DNA of 55,286 bases from Aquabacterium sp. (GTDB lineage Bacteria > Pseudomonadota > Gammaproteobacteria > Burkholderiales > Burkholderiaceae_C). Every line of letters begins with the position of its first letter. The stretch's first letter is position 1. The notes under the pieces were generated by a model. It had not been told where the DNA came from. It was given only the letters and a program-made list of their open reading frames with translations, and made no database searches. Position numbers and translations under genes: made by a program. The stretch lies in contig NZ_JACMNS010000208.1 of assembly GCF_014378415.1 (NCBI RefSeq), forward strand, positions 1-55,286, read 5' to 3'. Below are positions 36,656 to 45,000 of this stretch, piece after piece.

Positions 36656-38003
36656 CGGGCACCGTGGAGTATTCCTTGAGGCGGTTGTACAAGGTCTTCA
36701 GGCTGACCCCGAGCGTGGCCGCTGTTTTTTCCTTGTGTCGACCCAGGTACTCCAGGGTGGCCAGGGTCACCTGACGCTCGATTTCGGCCAGGGTGGTGCC
36801 CACGCGGATCGACAGGATCGGCGCACCGGTCAGCACCGGCAGTGGCGTGTCTGTGGTGGGCAGGCACTCATCGACGATGACACTGCCACGCGCCATCACA
36901 TAGGCACGGTGAACAATGTTGCGCAGCTCGCGCACATTGCCGGGCCAGCCAAAGTCTGAAAGCCTGCGCAGGGCTTGCGGGTCAAAGGTTTTGAGCTGGC
37001 CTTCGCGGCGCGAGATCTCTTGCAGGAAATGCTGGGCGATCAAAGGCACGTCTCCTGCGCGCTCGCGCAAAGCGGGCAGGTGGATCGGGAAAACGTTCAG
37101 GCGGTACAGCAAATCTTCCCGCAATTTGCCGTCTCTCACGGCTTGCATGGGCGGGCGGTTGGTGGCCGCGATGATGCGCACGTCGGTTTCCTGAATCTGG
37201 GTGGAGCCCACGCGCATGAAGGTGCCTGTTTCCAACACACGCAGCAGCTTGACCTGCAGGTCCAGCGGCATCTCGGTCACTTCGTCCAGGAACAGGGTGC
37301 CGCCGCTGGCGCGTTCAAAAAACCCCTGGTGCTGGCGATCGGCGCCGGTGAAGCTGCCTTTCTCGTGGCCGAAGATTTCGCTCTCGATCAGGTGAGGTGA
37401 GATGGCGCCGCAATTGACGCCCAGGAAGGGCCGGCCACGCCGACGGCTCAGGTCGTGAACCGTGCTGGCCACGACTTCCTTGCCGCTGCCGCTTTCACCG
37501 GTGATGAACACCGTGACGGCCGTGCCGGACACGCGCAGGATCTGCTCGTACACCTGGCGCATGACGGCCGAGCGGCCCCACAACAAGCCAAAGTGGCCTT
37601 CTTCTTCCAGGCCTGTTTGCAGATCGGCCGCTTCAGCCTTCAAGGCCGAGGGCTTGGTCACGCGCGACAAGATGCCGTGCAACTGCTTCATGTTGACGGG
37701 CTTGACCAGGTAATCCACCGCACCCAGGCGCAGTGCCTGGATGGAGGTTTCCAGGCTGGCATGCCCGGTGATCAGCACCACCTCGGTGTTGACCAGGCTC
37801 TTGCCGTCGTCAAACAACTGCATGCCGCTGCCATCGGGGAGCATCAAATCCAGCAAAACGATGTCGGGTTCTTGCAGCGCGAGCTGCTTGCGTGCGTCAC
37901 GGAGCGAGCCTGCGGTCGCAACGGTGAAACCTTCCATCGCGATCAATGTCGCCATCATCTCCGCCGAGTCGGCTTCGTCATCCACCACCAATGCGTGAGG
38001 CAT
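36597..38003 (-). CDS. Sigma-54-dependent response regulator (NtrC family)
   Basis: This 468-residue activator has a receiver domain (D7-D8-E region VVDDEAD, phosphoacceptor D52 in LLDLMLPDGSG, K101), an AAA+ domain with Walker A GESGSGKE (169-176), the sigma-54-contacting loop GSFTGA (216-221) and Walker B LFLDE, and a C-terminal Fis-type helix-turn-helix (KTAATLGVSLKTLYNRLKEY). It would bind upstream sites and use ATP to open sigma-54 promoters. No partner kinase is adjacent in the same operon; three hybrid kinases lie nearby. It is the obvious candidate activator of the local sigma-54 promoters and of the PEP-CTERM gene, as PrsR does in PEP-CTERM systems. Confidence 0.9.
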   Translation of the reverse strand: MPHALVVDDEADSAEMMATLIAMEGFTVATAGSLRDARKQLALQEPDIVLLDLMLPDGSGMQLFDDGKSLVNTEVVLITGHASLETSIQALRLGAVDYLVKPVNMKQLHGILSRVTKPSALKAEAADLQTGLEEEGHFGLLWGRSAVMRQVYEQILRVSGTAVTVFITGESGSGKEVVASTVHDLSRRRGRPFLGVNCGAISPHLIESEIFGHEKGSFTGADRQHQGFFERASGGTLFLDEVTEMPLDLQVKLLRVLETGTFMRVGSTQIQETDVRIIAATNRPPMQAVRDGKLREDLLYRLNVFPIHLPALRERAGDVPLIAQHFLQEISRREGQLKTFDPQALRRLSDFGWPGNVRELRNIVHRAYVMARGSVIVDECLPTTDTPLPVLTGAPILSIRVGTTLAEIERQVTLATLEYLGRHKEKTAATLGVSLKTLYNRLKEYSTVPVSLDGDLPPGSSSWGDLGH

Positions 38004-38129
38004 TCCAACATCCTTGAAAGTGTAAAAACCAGTTCAAAACGATTATGAGCGATCACCCGCCATGTGTCCGTAACTTCCCTGAGATTTCGAAGCAGGTGGG
38101 TGCTGGAATTCAGGGCGGCAACGCACAAA

Positions 38130-38156
38130 GGCGCCCCGAGGGGGTCCCGGGGCGCC
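38130..38156 (-). terminator. GC-rich hairpin downstream of the PPOX-fold gene
   Basis: A perfect 9-bp stem, GGCGCCCCG at 38130-38138 pairing with CGGGGCGCC at 38148-38156, with a 9-base loop. On the minus strand it is followed by only three T, so it is a plausible but weak intrinsic terminator. Confidence 0.45.
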
Positions 38157-38197
38157 AGACAGAAGGAGAGGGTGGGCTTGGCTCACAACCGGTGGCA

Positions 38198-38701
38198 TCA
38201 ACCCAGGCGCACCTTTTCGTGTTCTCCCAGGTGGGTGGGCGGTTTGCCGGTGATGGCGGCTTGCGCCATCTTGAACAACTGGACCATTTTGCTGCTTTTG
38301 ATGTCCCAGTATTCTGCTTGGTGGATGTCAACCGCCAGCAAAGCGAGGTCTGGGTCATCGACACCGCCCGGAAACCAGGCCTGCGACAGGGTCGACCACA
38401 ACGCCTGCTTTTGTTGAGGGTCGTTGACCAGGCGCGCTCGCCCGCTGATCGACACGTAGCGGTCATCTGCGGGTGAGGCGTAGGCCAGGTTCACCTTGGG
38501 CCGAACCAGCACATCGCGCACGGTCTCACTGCGTGCCGAGATGAAGAACCAAAGCACTTGCCCCTCGTCCTCCTTGCGGTTTTGCGTGGTGAGTGGGGTT
38601 GAGCACAGATCGCCTGATTCTGTTTGCGTGGTGAGCATGCCGAAGCGGATATCGCGGATCAGTTTCCAGAGTGATTGTTCGTGTGTGGTGGATGCAGTCA
38701 T
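38198..38701 (-). CDS. General-stress-protein-26-like flavin-binding split-barrel protein (PPOX family)
   Basis: This 167-residue cytoplasmic protein matches the pyridoxamine-phosphate-oxidase-like general stress group: IRDIRFGMLTTQTESGDLCSTPLTTQ, LWFFISARSETVRDVL, NLAYASPADDRYVSISGRARL and AWFPGGVDDPDLALLAVDIHQAEYWD. Related proteins bind FMN or FAD and respond to stress. The start at 38701 is ATG. A proline-rich frame overlaps its first 176 bases on the same strand in another frame. No sigma-54 site was found upstream. Confidence 0.85.
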   Translation of the reverse strand: MTASTTHEQSLWKLIRDIRFGMLTTQTESGDLCSTPLTTQNRKEDEGQVLWFFISARSETVRDVLVRPKVNLAYASPADDRYVSISGRARLVNDPQQKQALWSTLSQAWFPGGVDDPDLALLAVDIHQAEYWDIKSSKMVQLFKMAQAAITGKPPTHLGEHEKVRLG

Positions 38702-38942
38702 GGCTTGTTTCCAGTTCCAGGTTTTGGCAGGTGATGGCGCACAACGCCATGGGCGTGGGCATCACCGGGGGTTCCCGCACGGGGATCTTGATCTCGTCGG
38801 GTGGCGGGTCTTCCACTTCCGGCGGTGGCAGATCCGGTCCGGGCGGCGGCGGGGTTGGGGGCAGCTCAGGGCTGTAAGGCGGGGCCGGAGACGGCGCCGG
38901 AGCGGGGCCCAGGTGCGTGCGAAGGCTAAGGTGGTCGTTCAT
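38526..38942 (-). CDS. Possible proline-rich protein overlapping the PPOX-fold gene
   Basis: This 138-residue frame starts at ATG 38942 and has an extremely proline-rich segment (PAPAPSPAPPYSPELPPTPP and DLPPPEVEDPPPDEIKIP) up to about residue 65. The remaining part lies mostly inside the PPOX-fold gene and looks like out-of-frame translation. A short proline-rich protein disrupted or extended by a frame change is possible. No good ribosome site is visible. I report it because the proline-rich half fills an otherwise empty 240-base stretch. Confidence 0.35.
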   Translation of the reverse strand: MNDHLSLRTHLGPAPAPSPAPPYSPELPPTPPPPGPDLPPPEVEDPPPDEIKIPVREPPVMPTPMALCAITCQNLELETSHDCIHHTRTITLETDPRYPLRHAHHANRIRRSVLNPTHHAKPQGGRGASALVLHLGTQ

Positions 38943-38986
38943 GGACTGAGCAGGCAGACGGTGCCGTAAAAATGACGCATGGAGGG

Positions 38987-39061
38987 TCAGGCCTCGTCGA
39001 TGGCGTCATTGATCTTGCCCTTGGCTTCTTCAGCCCGGCCGGAGACTTGGTCTTTGTTCAT
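38987..39061 (-). CDS. 24-residue CsbD-like peptide
   Basis: The frame begins MNKDQVSGRAEEAKGKI and ends DAIDEA, then TGA. The first part is the classical start of CsbD stress proteins (MNKDxVxGRxKEAxGK), which normally run to about 60-70 residues; this one stops after a single repeat. An AGGAG ribosome site lies upstream of ATG 39061. The minus-strand sigma-54-like site at 39124-39137 is suitably placed. It may be a truncated csbD or a genuine mini-form. Confidence 0.6.
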   Translation of the reverse strand: MNKDQVSGRAEEAKGKINDAIDEA

Positions 39062-39123
39062 GGTCAAACTCCTGAGGGATGCAGTGGATGAGTTCACCGT
39101 GATCTCATCTCAATGACATCTCG

Positions 39124-39137
39124 GCAAATGGCAGGCC
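39124..39137 (-). promoter_or_regulatory. Weaker sigma-54-like site for the CsbD-like peptide
   Basis: Minus-strand GGCCTGCCATTTGC keeps the 12-bp GG-GC spacing and TTTGC but has GGCC. The predicted start near 39112 is about 50 bases before ATG 39061. It diverges from the PEP-CTERM promoter at 39170. Confidence 0.38.
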
Positions 39138-39169
39138 CACGCCCGTAAAATTCAGATGGGATTGAGGCG

Positions 39170-39183
39170 GGCACAAACTTTGC
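39170..39183 (+). promoter_or_regulatory. Sigma-54-type promoter for the PEP-CTERM gene
   Basis: GGCACAAACTTTGC, followed by TA, fits GGCAC-N5-TTGC with exact spacing. The predicted start near 39195 leaves about 40 bases to ATG 39236. Sigma-54 control of PEP-CTERM genes through the PrsK/PrsR system is known in other betaproteobacteria. Confidence 0.65.
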
Positions 39184-39235
39184 TATATCAACCTGAACTC
39201 GATCCGAGTTTGTCTTTTTATCCGGGGGAATACAC

Positions 39236-39733
39236 ATGGGCTTGAAACTCTTAACCGTTGCCATTGCCAGCGTTCTGGCATTCAATGCACACGCCAACAC
39301 CATTGACTGGGGAACACACGGAAAGCTTGAGTTGGGCACCAACCTGTCCGAGCCTGGTGACATTGACGACATCTTCACCTTTGTGCTGGGCGACGGTGGC
39401 AGCGTGGTGAGCTCCGCTGTGGCGCTTGGCTCGCCGGGCTTGTTGAACATTGCCAACGGCACGGTCAAGCTCTACAGGGAAACCGGTATCGAAGATGCTT
39501 TCCTGGGCAGCTATGCCTTTGACGGCACCACGGGCAGCACCTTCCACACTTTTGACATCACAGCACCTGGCGCCTACTACTACAACGTGGTGGGTCAGGC
39601 CACGGGCGCGTTTGGCGGTTTTTACTCGCTGAGCTCGGCCACCACCGCGGTGCCAGAACCCACCACCCTGGCGCTGATGCTGGCGGGTCTGGTGGCTACG
39701 GGCAGCATGTACCGTCGCCGCTATCAGTCCTGA
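39236..39733 (+). CDS. PEP-CTERM sorting-signal protein (FxDxF-like)
   Basis: This 165-residue exported protein has a signal peptide (LLTVAIASVLAFNAHA, then NTIDWG), a small beta-rich body with DIDDIFTFVLGDGG and FHTFDITAPGAYYYNVVG, and a C-terminal sorting signal at residues 139-165: VPEP, a hydrophobic helix (TLALMLAGLVATGSMY) and RRR. PEP-CTERM tails are processed by exosortase in exopolysaccharide-producing bacteria. A GGGGGA ribosome site precedes ATG 39236. An efficient terminator follows. The exosortase itself is not in the window, but galE/manC and an EpsL-like barrel at the left end fit such a lifestyle. Confidence 0.88.
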   Translation: MGLKLLTVAIASVLAFNAHANTIDWGTHGKLELGTNLSEPGDIDDIFTFVLGDGGSVVSSAVALGSPGLLNIANGTVKLYRETGIEDAFLGSYAFDGTTGSTFHTFDITAPGAYYYNVVGQATGAFGGFYSLSSATTAVPEPTTLALMLAGLVATGSMYRRRYQS

Positions 39734-39769
39734 GCCGTTCAACTGCAACCCAATCACGCTTGACGGTGT

Positions 39770-39800
39770 AAAAAAGCGCTCTTCGAAGCGCTTTTTTTTT
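39770..39800. terminator. Bidirectional intrinsic terminator between the PEP-CTERM and kinase genes
   Basis: AAGCGCT and AGCGCTT arms around CTTCGA form a stable hairpin flanked by A6 on the left and T9 on the right, so it can end transcription in both directions. The stop codon of the minus-strand kinase lies within the T run. Confidence 0.85.
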
Positions 39801-41577
39801 ACACAGACATTCTTCGAGCCGCACTTTTGTCCAGCGCAGTCTCCAATGTCTGGAGCACCATCTGCGAGTCGATCGGCTTGCCCACATGCTCGTCAAATCC
39901 TGCGGCCAGCGCGCGTTGTCGGTCCTCCGTTCGCGAGAAAGCAGTCAGTGCCAGGGCCACCAGTCGAGGTCGGTGCAGGCGGGCTTCCAGTTCGCGCACC
40001 CGGTGGATGAAGGCGTAGCCATCTTCGTCCGGCATGGCGATGTCCGAGATCAAGGCGTCGGGTTGTTCTTCGGGGGGGGCATTGGCCAAGTGCTCATACG
40101 CACCGGCCGCGCGGTCAAAGCTGAGCAGCTCAACTTGGGCGTCTCGCAGCAGCAGCTCGAGGATCTCTCGTCCATCGGGGTCGTCCTCAACCACCACCAC
40201 GCGCTTGCCGACCAATGTGCTCAGGGACAGATGGCGCGGCGACGCGGGGTGGACAGGCAAGCTGGTGTGGTCGGGTAACTCGATGGTGAACGTGGCGCCC
40301 AAGCCCACCCCGTCGCTGCGCGCTTCAATGCGGCCGCCGTGCAGCTCAATCACCTGTTGCGCCAGCGACAGGCCCAGGCCCAAGCCGCTTTGGCGGCGGG
40401 TGCTGGAGCTGTCGGCCTGCTGAAAGCGGTTGAACAAAAATGGCAGTTGCGTTGGCGCCAGGCCAATGCCGCTGTCCATCACTTCAATGGCCACCGCTTG
40501 ATCTTTGCGAAGGGTGCGCACATGGACGATGCCATCTTCTGGCGAGAACTTGATGGCGTTGGACAGCAGATTGGTCACTGCTTGCTGCAAACGGTCCACA
40601 TCGGCAGAGACGGGGCCAATGCTGTCGTCGTGGCTCACGTTCAGGGTGATCCGCTTGGCGGCGGCCCGGTCGTGCATGGACGAGGCCGCATCGTCGGCCA
40701 GGGACGCCAGATTGGCGCGTCCCCACTGCAGCTCCAAGGTGCCACACAGGATGCGTTGGCTGTCCAGCAGATCGTCCACCAGGTGGGCTTGCGCCTGGGT
40801 GTTGCGGTCGATGGCGTCCAGGGCTTTTTCTTGCAGCGCGTTGAGCGGCCCGGCCCGCCGCAGCACGTGTGCCCAACCGCGCATGGCGTTCAACGGCGAG
40901 CGAAGCTCGTGGGTAACCACCGCCAGGAATTCGTCTTTGGACAAGGCCAGCGCCTCGGCCTCCCGGCGGGCCATTTGCTCGCGTTGCAGCATCTGCTCGC
41001 GCTGGATCTCGGCTTGTTTGCGCTCGGTGATGTCTTCGGCAATGCCGCCCACCCGAACTGCCTGGTCCAGGGCATCGCGCACGTAAAAGCGCCGATCGCG
41101 GATCCAATGGCATTGTCCGTGGGCATCCAGGATCTGGTACTCGCGCACTGAGTTCTCGGAGGCCGGGGTGTCTGCGAAGAAGGGTGTGGGCAAGAGGTGG
41201 GCGTGCTTGGTCACCACGGCTTGATTCCACAGGGACGGGTCTTGCAGCAAGGCATCGCTGCTGGTGCCCCAGAAATGTTCGAAGCGCGAATTGACGTAAA
41301 GCAACTGTTGGGTGGTCAAGTCCGCCAGCCAGAACACGTCGTCGCTGCTTTCGGTGAAACGCTGGAACGGCATCTCACTCATCACAAGTTCAAAGCCTTG
41401 TGCGGTGACGGAAGAAACCTGGTGGTTTGTCATGGCAGACCGCGCTAGCAGTACTCCTGTTTGCGTGCTGGTGCAAGATGCGGCAGCGCTTACATCGTCC
41501 AGAAAATCTTGCCGATTTCTGGCTTGAAAACCGGGGTTTTCATTGGGTTCGTCCATGTCATGCACAAGGCATGCCAT
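39799..41577 (-). CDS. Hybrid sensor histidine kinase (PAS-HisKA-HATPase-REC), soluble
   Basis: This 592-residue cytoplasmic kinase has a PAS domain from about residue 70 (FWLADLTTQQLLYVNSRFEHFWG), a PAC segment ending VGGIAEDITERKQAE, a dimerisation helix with the phosphorylated histidine in FLAVVTHELRSPLNAMRGW, an ATP-binding domain (LSNAIKFSPEDG, GSGLGL-like SGLGLGLSLAQQ) and a C-terminal receiver with D in DALISDIAMPDEDGYAF. There is no membrane segment, so it senses an internal signal. ATG 41577 is used, ATG 41556 is possible. It is divergent from the DUF883 gene 40 bases away. Its output partner may be the single-domain regulator at 35.9 kb or the NtrC-type regulator. Confidence 0.9.
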   Translation of the reverse strand: MACLVHDMDEPNENPGFQARNRQDFLDDVSAAASCTSTQTGVLLARSAMTNHQVSSVTAQGFELVMSEMPFQRFTESSDDVFWLADLTTQQLLYVNSRFEHFWGTSSDALLQDPSLWNQAVVTKHAHLLPTPFFADTPASENSVREYQILDAHGQCHWIRDRRFYVRDALDQAVRVGGIAEDITERKQAEIQREQMLQREQMARREAEALALSKDEFLAVVTHELRSPLNAMRGWAHVLRRAGPLNALQEKALDAIDRNTQAQAHLVDDLLDSQRILCGTLELQWGRANLASLADDAASSMHDRAAAKRITLNVSHDDSIGPVSADVDRLQQAVTNLLSNAIKFSPEDGIVHVRTLRKDQAVAIEVMDSGIGLAPTQLPFLFNRFQQADSSSTRRQSGLGLGLSLAQQVIELHGGRIEARSDGVGLGATFTIELPDHTSLPVHPASPRHLSLSTLVGKRVVVVEDDPDGREILELLLRDAQVELLSFDRAAGAYEHLANAPPEEQPDALISDIAMPDEDGYAFIHRVRELEARLHRPRLVALALTAFSRTEDRQRALAAGFDEHVGKPIDSQMVLQTLETALDKSAARRMSV

Positions 41578-41581
41578 TTGC
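41568..41581 (+). promoter_or_regulatory. Sigma-54-type promoter for the DUF883 gene
   Basis: GGCATGCCATTTGC fits GGCA-N6-TTGC with the exact 12-bp spacing, and the predicted start near 41593 is 25 bases before ATG 41618. It overlaps the start of the divergent kinase gene. Confidence 0.55.
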
Positions 41582-41617
41582 CAATTTCGGCTGTCTTTTC
41601 AATTCAGGAGAATCTCG

Positions 41618-41926
41618 ATGAATGACAGAACGAAAACCTTACTTCAAGACGGCGACTCTTTCGACTCCGGCGCTGCGGTGGACCGCGTGGCGCAACGGGC
41701 CCACGAGGCCATTGACAGCGTCGCGGCAAAAGCCAAGCCAGCGGTGGAGCGCGTTCACTCCGCGGCCAGCCAGGCGGCAGATGCCTTGCATGCCAAAGCC
41801 GATGCTTTGGGTGAGCTGGAGGAGCAATGGCTGGACAGTGCCCGCACGCACATCCGCGAACAGCCTTTGACCGCGATTGCCATTGGTTTGTTGGCCGGTT
41901 TGTTGCTGAGCCGACTGGCGCGCTGA
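41618..41926 (+). CDS. DUF883 (ElaB/YqjD-like) membrane-anchored protein
   Basis: This 102-residue protein is helical and charged with alanine repeats (VDRVAQRAHEAIDSVAAKAKPAVERVHSAASQ at its core), then a C-terminal hydrophobic helix PLTAIAIGLLAGLLLSRLAR ending in Arg, the DUF883 layout. E. coli members ElaB and YqjD are stress-induced inner-membrane proteins that bind ribosomes. ATG 41618 follows an AGGAG site. A sigma-54-type promoter is upstream. It is a single-gene unit between two minus-strand kinases. Confidence 0.82.
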   Translation: MNDRTKTLLQDGDSFDSGAAVDRVAQRAHEAIDSVAAKAKPAVERVHSAASQAADALHAKADALGELEEQWLDSARTHIREQPLTAIAIGLLAGLLLSRLAR

Positions 41927-42040
41927 AGCTGGGCGAATCAGCATGGTCCGCTGGGTCATGTCAGTGTTCTTTCAGTGGCGCAAGCCAGATTGGTTTGCTC
42001 ACCTTCATGCCAGCAATGGCCATGCCCAGAGGCGTGTTGC

Positions 42041-45000
42041 TCAGACCTTGTTCATCAGGTGTTCCAAGGCGACGGGGTCTACCGGCTTGACCAGGTGGGC
42101 GTCAAAGCCGGCTGCCAGAGCCTGGGCCACATCCTTGGGTTGACCATAGCCTGACAAGGCCACCAGCTGCCCCTTGTACCCAGCCTGGCGGATGCGTTGC
42201 GCGGCCTCGTAGCCGTTCAGTTTGGGCAGACCGATGTCGATCAAGGCGATGTCAGGTTGAGTGTTGATCACCAGTTGGGCGCCCGCCTGACCATCTTCGG
42301 CGGTGAACACGCTGTGCCCGGCCAAGGCCAGCAAAACCTGCAGGGCTTCGCGAACATCCTCGTTGTCCTCGACCACCACCACACGCCGATTCGCCGTCAA
42401 TGTGTTCGCCGGGCTGGGCAGTGCGGCGCTTTCAGGCAGCACCAACGGCAGCCGAACCACGAAGGTGCTGCCTTGCTGGTGCCCATCGCTGCGCGCGGCC
42501 ACGCTGCCGCCATGCAGTTCGGTCAAGCGGCGGACCAGGGTCAGGCCAATGCCCAGCCCACCTTGCCGGCGGTCCAGTGATCGGTCGCCTTGCACGAACA
42601 AGTCAAACACCCGCGACAGCAGCGGCTCGGTCATGCCCACGCCGCTGTCGGAGACTTCCAGCACACCCATGTCGCCTTCCTTGCGCACGGTGGCCTTGAT
42701 GTGTCCACCATCTGGCGTGTACTTCAGCGCGTTGGTCAACAGGTTGTAAATGATCTGCTCGATGCGCGTGCCGTCGGCCTGCACCCAAACCTCGTCCAGC
42801 TCGATCTGAAGTGTGTGGGCCTTCAGCATGCCGGACACCTCCAGGGTGGTCACCAGGCGCTGCGTGGCCTGGGCCAAGTCAAGGGGGTGGCGGGTCAGCA
42901 TGATCTTGCCGGTGATCACGCGGGCCACGTCCAGCAGGTCGTCCATCAGGCGGGCCAGGTGCCGGGTCTGGCGGGCGATGATTTGGCGAGCGCTCAAGGC
43001 GGCGGGGTTTTCCGAGCCCAGGCGGTTGAGCACTTCGGAGGCAGCGGCGATGGCGCCCAGGGGGTTGCGCAACTCGTGGCCCAGCATGGCCAGGAACTCA
43101 TCCTTGGCGCGGTTTGCGTTTTCGGCCTCCACGCGCGCTGCCTGCTCTCGGGCCACGAAGTCGGCCCGGGCCAGCTCAACCGACTTTTGCTGCGTGGCAT
43201 CCACCATCACGCCGATCATGTGCAAGGGTTGGCCGGCCTCGTCGTACTTCAGCACCACGCGGCCCGACAGCCAGCGCACCGACTGATCTGGCGGGCAGGT
43301 GCGGAACTCGAACACAGCTTGCTCCTGCTTCTGGCGCGCGGCGGCTTGCAGGGCGTCCTGCACCTGTTGGCGGTCTTTCTCATCAATGAGCTTGATCCAG
43401 GCGTCCCAGGTGCCGTCGAACTCCACGAGCTTGATGCCAAACAGCGGGGCCATGCCCGATGTCCAGGTGGTGCGGTCGGGCACGAATTCGTAGTCGAAAA
43501 AGCCCACGTGACCGGCGGCTTGCGCGAGCTCCACCATGTGCTGGCTTTCGCGCAGGCGGCGCTCGGCGGTGACCAGGGCTTCTTCGGCGCGCTTGCGCTC
43601 GGTGATGTCGGTGTAGGCGCCGATGGCCCCGCGAGGTTGGCCAGCGTGGTCGTACAAAGGCACGGCGTGGGCGATCAAGCGCAGGGTTCGGCCGTCCTGG
43701 TGCACCACGTCCAGCTCGACGTCGCTGGTTTTGGCGCCGGTCAAGGCGGCGTGCTTCAGGGGCTGCTCATCGGGCAGCAGTTCTTGCCCCTCTTTGAGCA
43801 CCACGTGCGGGGGCAGGTGGCCGTCTGCCAGTTCATTGAACATGGCGGCCAGCGCGGGGTTGCGCAAGACGCTGTGGCAGTCCTTGTCCTGCGCGATGGC
43901 CAGGCCAATGGGGCTGCTCTGGAACAGGGTTTCAAACTCATCGGCCTTGGCCTGCAGCCGCTCGCGGGCCAGCTCGCGTTGCAGTTCAAGCACGCGCAGT
44001 GCGCTTTGCAGCAAGGCGAGTTCACGCACTTCGCTGGGATGCTGCACGGCCTGTGGCCCGCCCACGGCCAGCTGCTGCAAGGGCTTGGTGACGCGCCTGG
44101 CCACCAGCATGGCCAGCGCCAGGCCCGCGATCAGGGACAACGTCCCGGCACCCAGCGCCATGGCGATCGACCGGGCATGGTTGCGGTCGATGGGCGCGGC
44201 GGGCACGCCCACGCCAATGCCCCAATCCGCCATGGGAATGCGTTTCCAGGCCACGTACACATCGGTGCTCTTGTCGCTCGCCATCTGAGCGCGCTTAATG
44301 CCCGCGAGCTGGCTGCCCATCACTTGCTGAGCGGCCAGCGGCAGCGGTTGGCCCACAAAGCGCTGGGGATCCAGGCTGCGGGCGATGATCTGAAACCGCG
44401 AATCAAAAATCGACACGAAGCCCCCCGGCGCGATCGTGACCCCGGTCATCAGCTTTTGCCAGTTGGCCGGCGTGATCCAGGCGCCCAGCGCGTACTTGAC
44501 CTTGCCCTGCACGAACACGGGCACCAGAACCCCGGTGGTGCGCTGTCCGTTGGGCCCCTCCATCAGGCTGGTCACTTCGGGCTCGCCAGTGCGGATCAGG
44601 CGTTCCAAAGCCGATCTATCGCTGATTTTTTCAAGGGGTTTGCCCATGGGCTGGCGGGTGTTGAAAATCACCTCGCCATTGAGTTCGACCAGGTAGGCGC
44701 TGCTCCAGGTGCTGCGCATTTTTGGCAGGGCCGTGAGCGTGGCAAAAAATCCGGCAACGTCGTCCCGCTGCAGGGAGTCGGAATACGACAGGATGGCCAG
44801 CGCGTCGATCGACGACACCATTTCGCGCTCGACCGTGAGCGCAAAGGTAGACGCGGTGCGCAGCAGGCTGTCTTCCAGGGCCTTGTTGCCGGCCAAGGTC
44901 TCCTGGACGACCAGGTAGCACGCCAGCCCGGACATGGGCACCGTGGCCACAATGATGACCGCGGTGAGGTAGCCGCGCAACGAGGCCAACGGCCAATGGA

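Noticed and set aside
38045..38476. 143-codon plus-strand frame opposite the PPOX-fold gene
   Set aside because: Shadow of the minus-strand gene; no ribosome site or domain.
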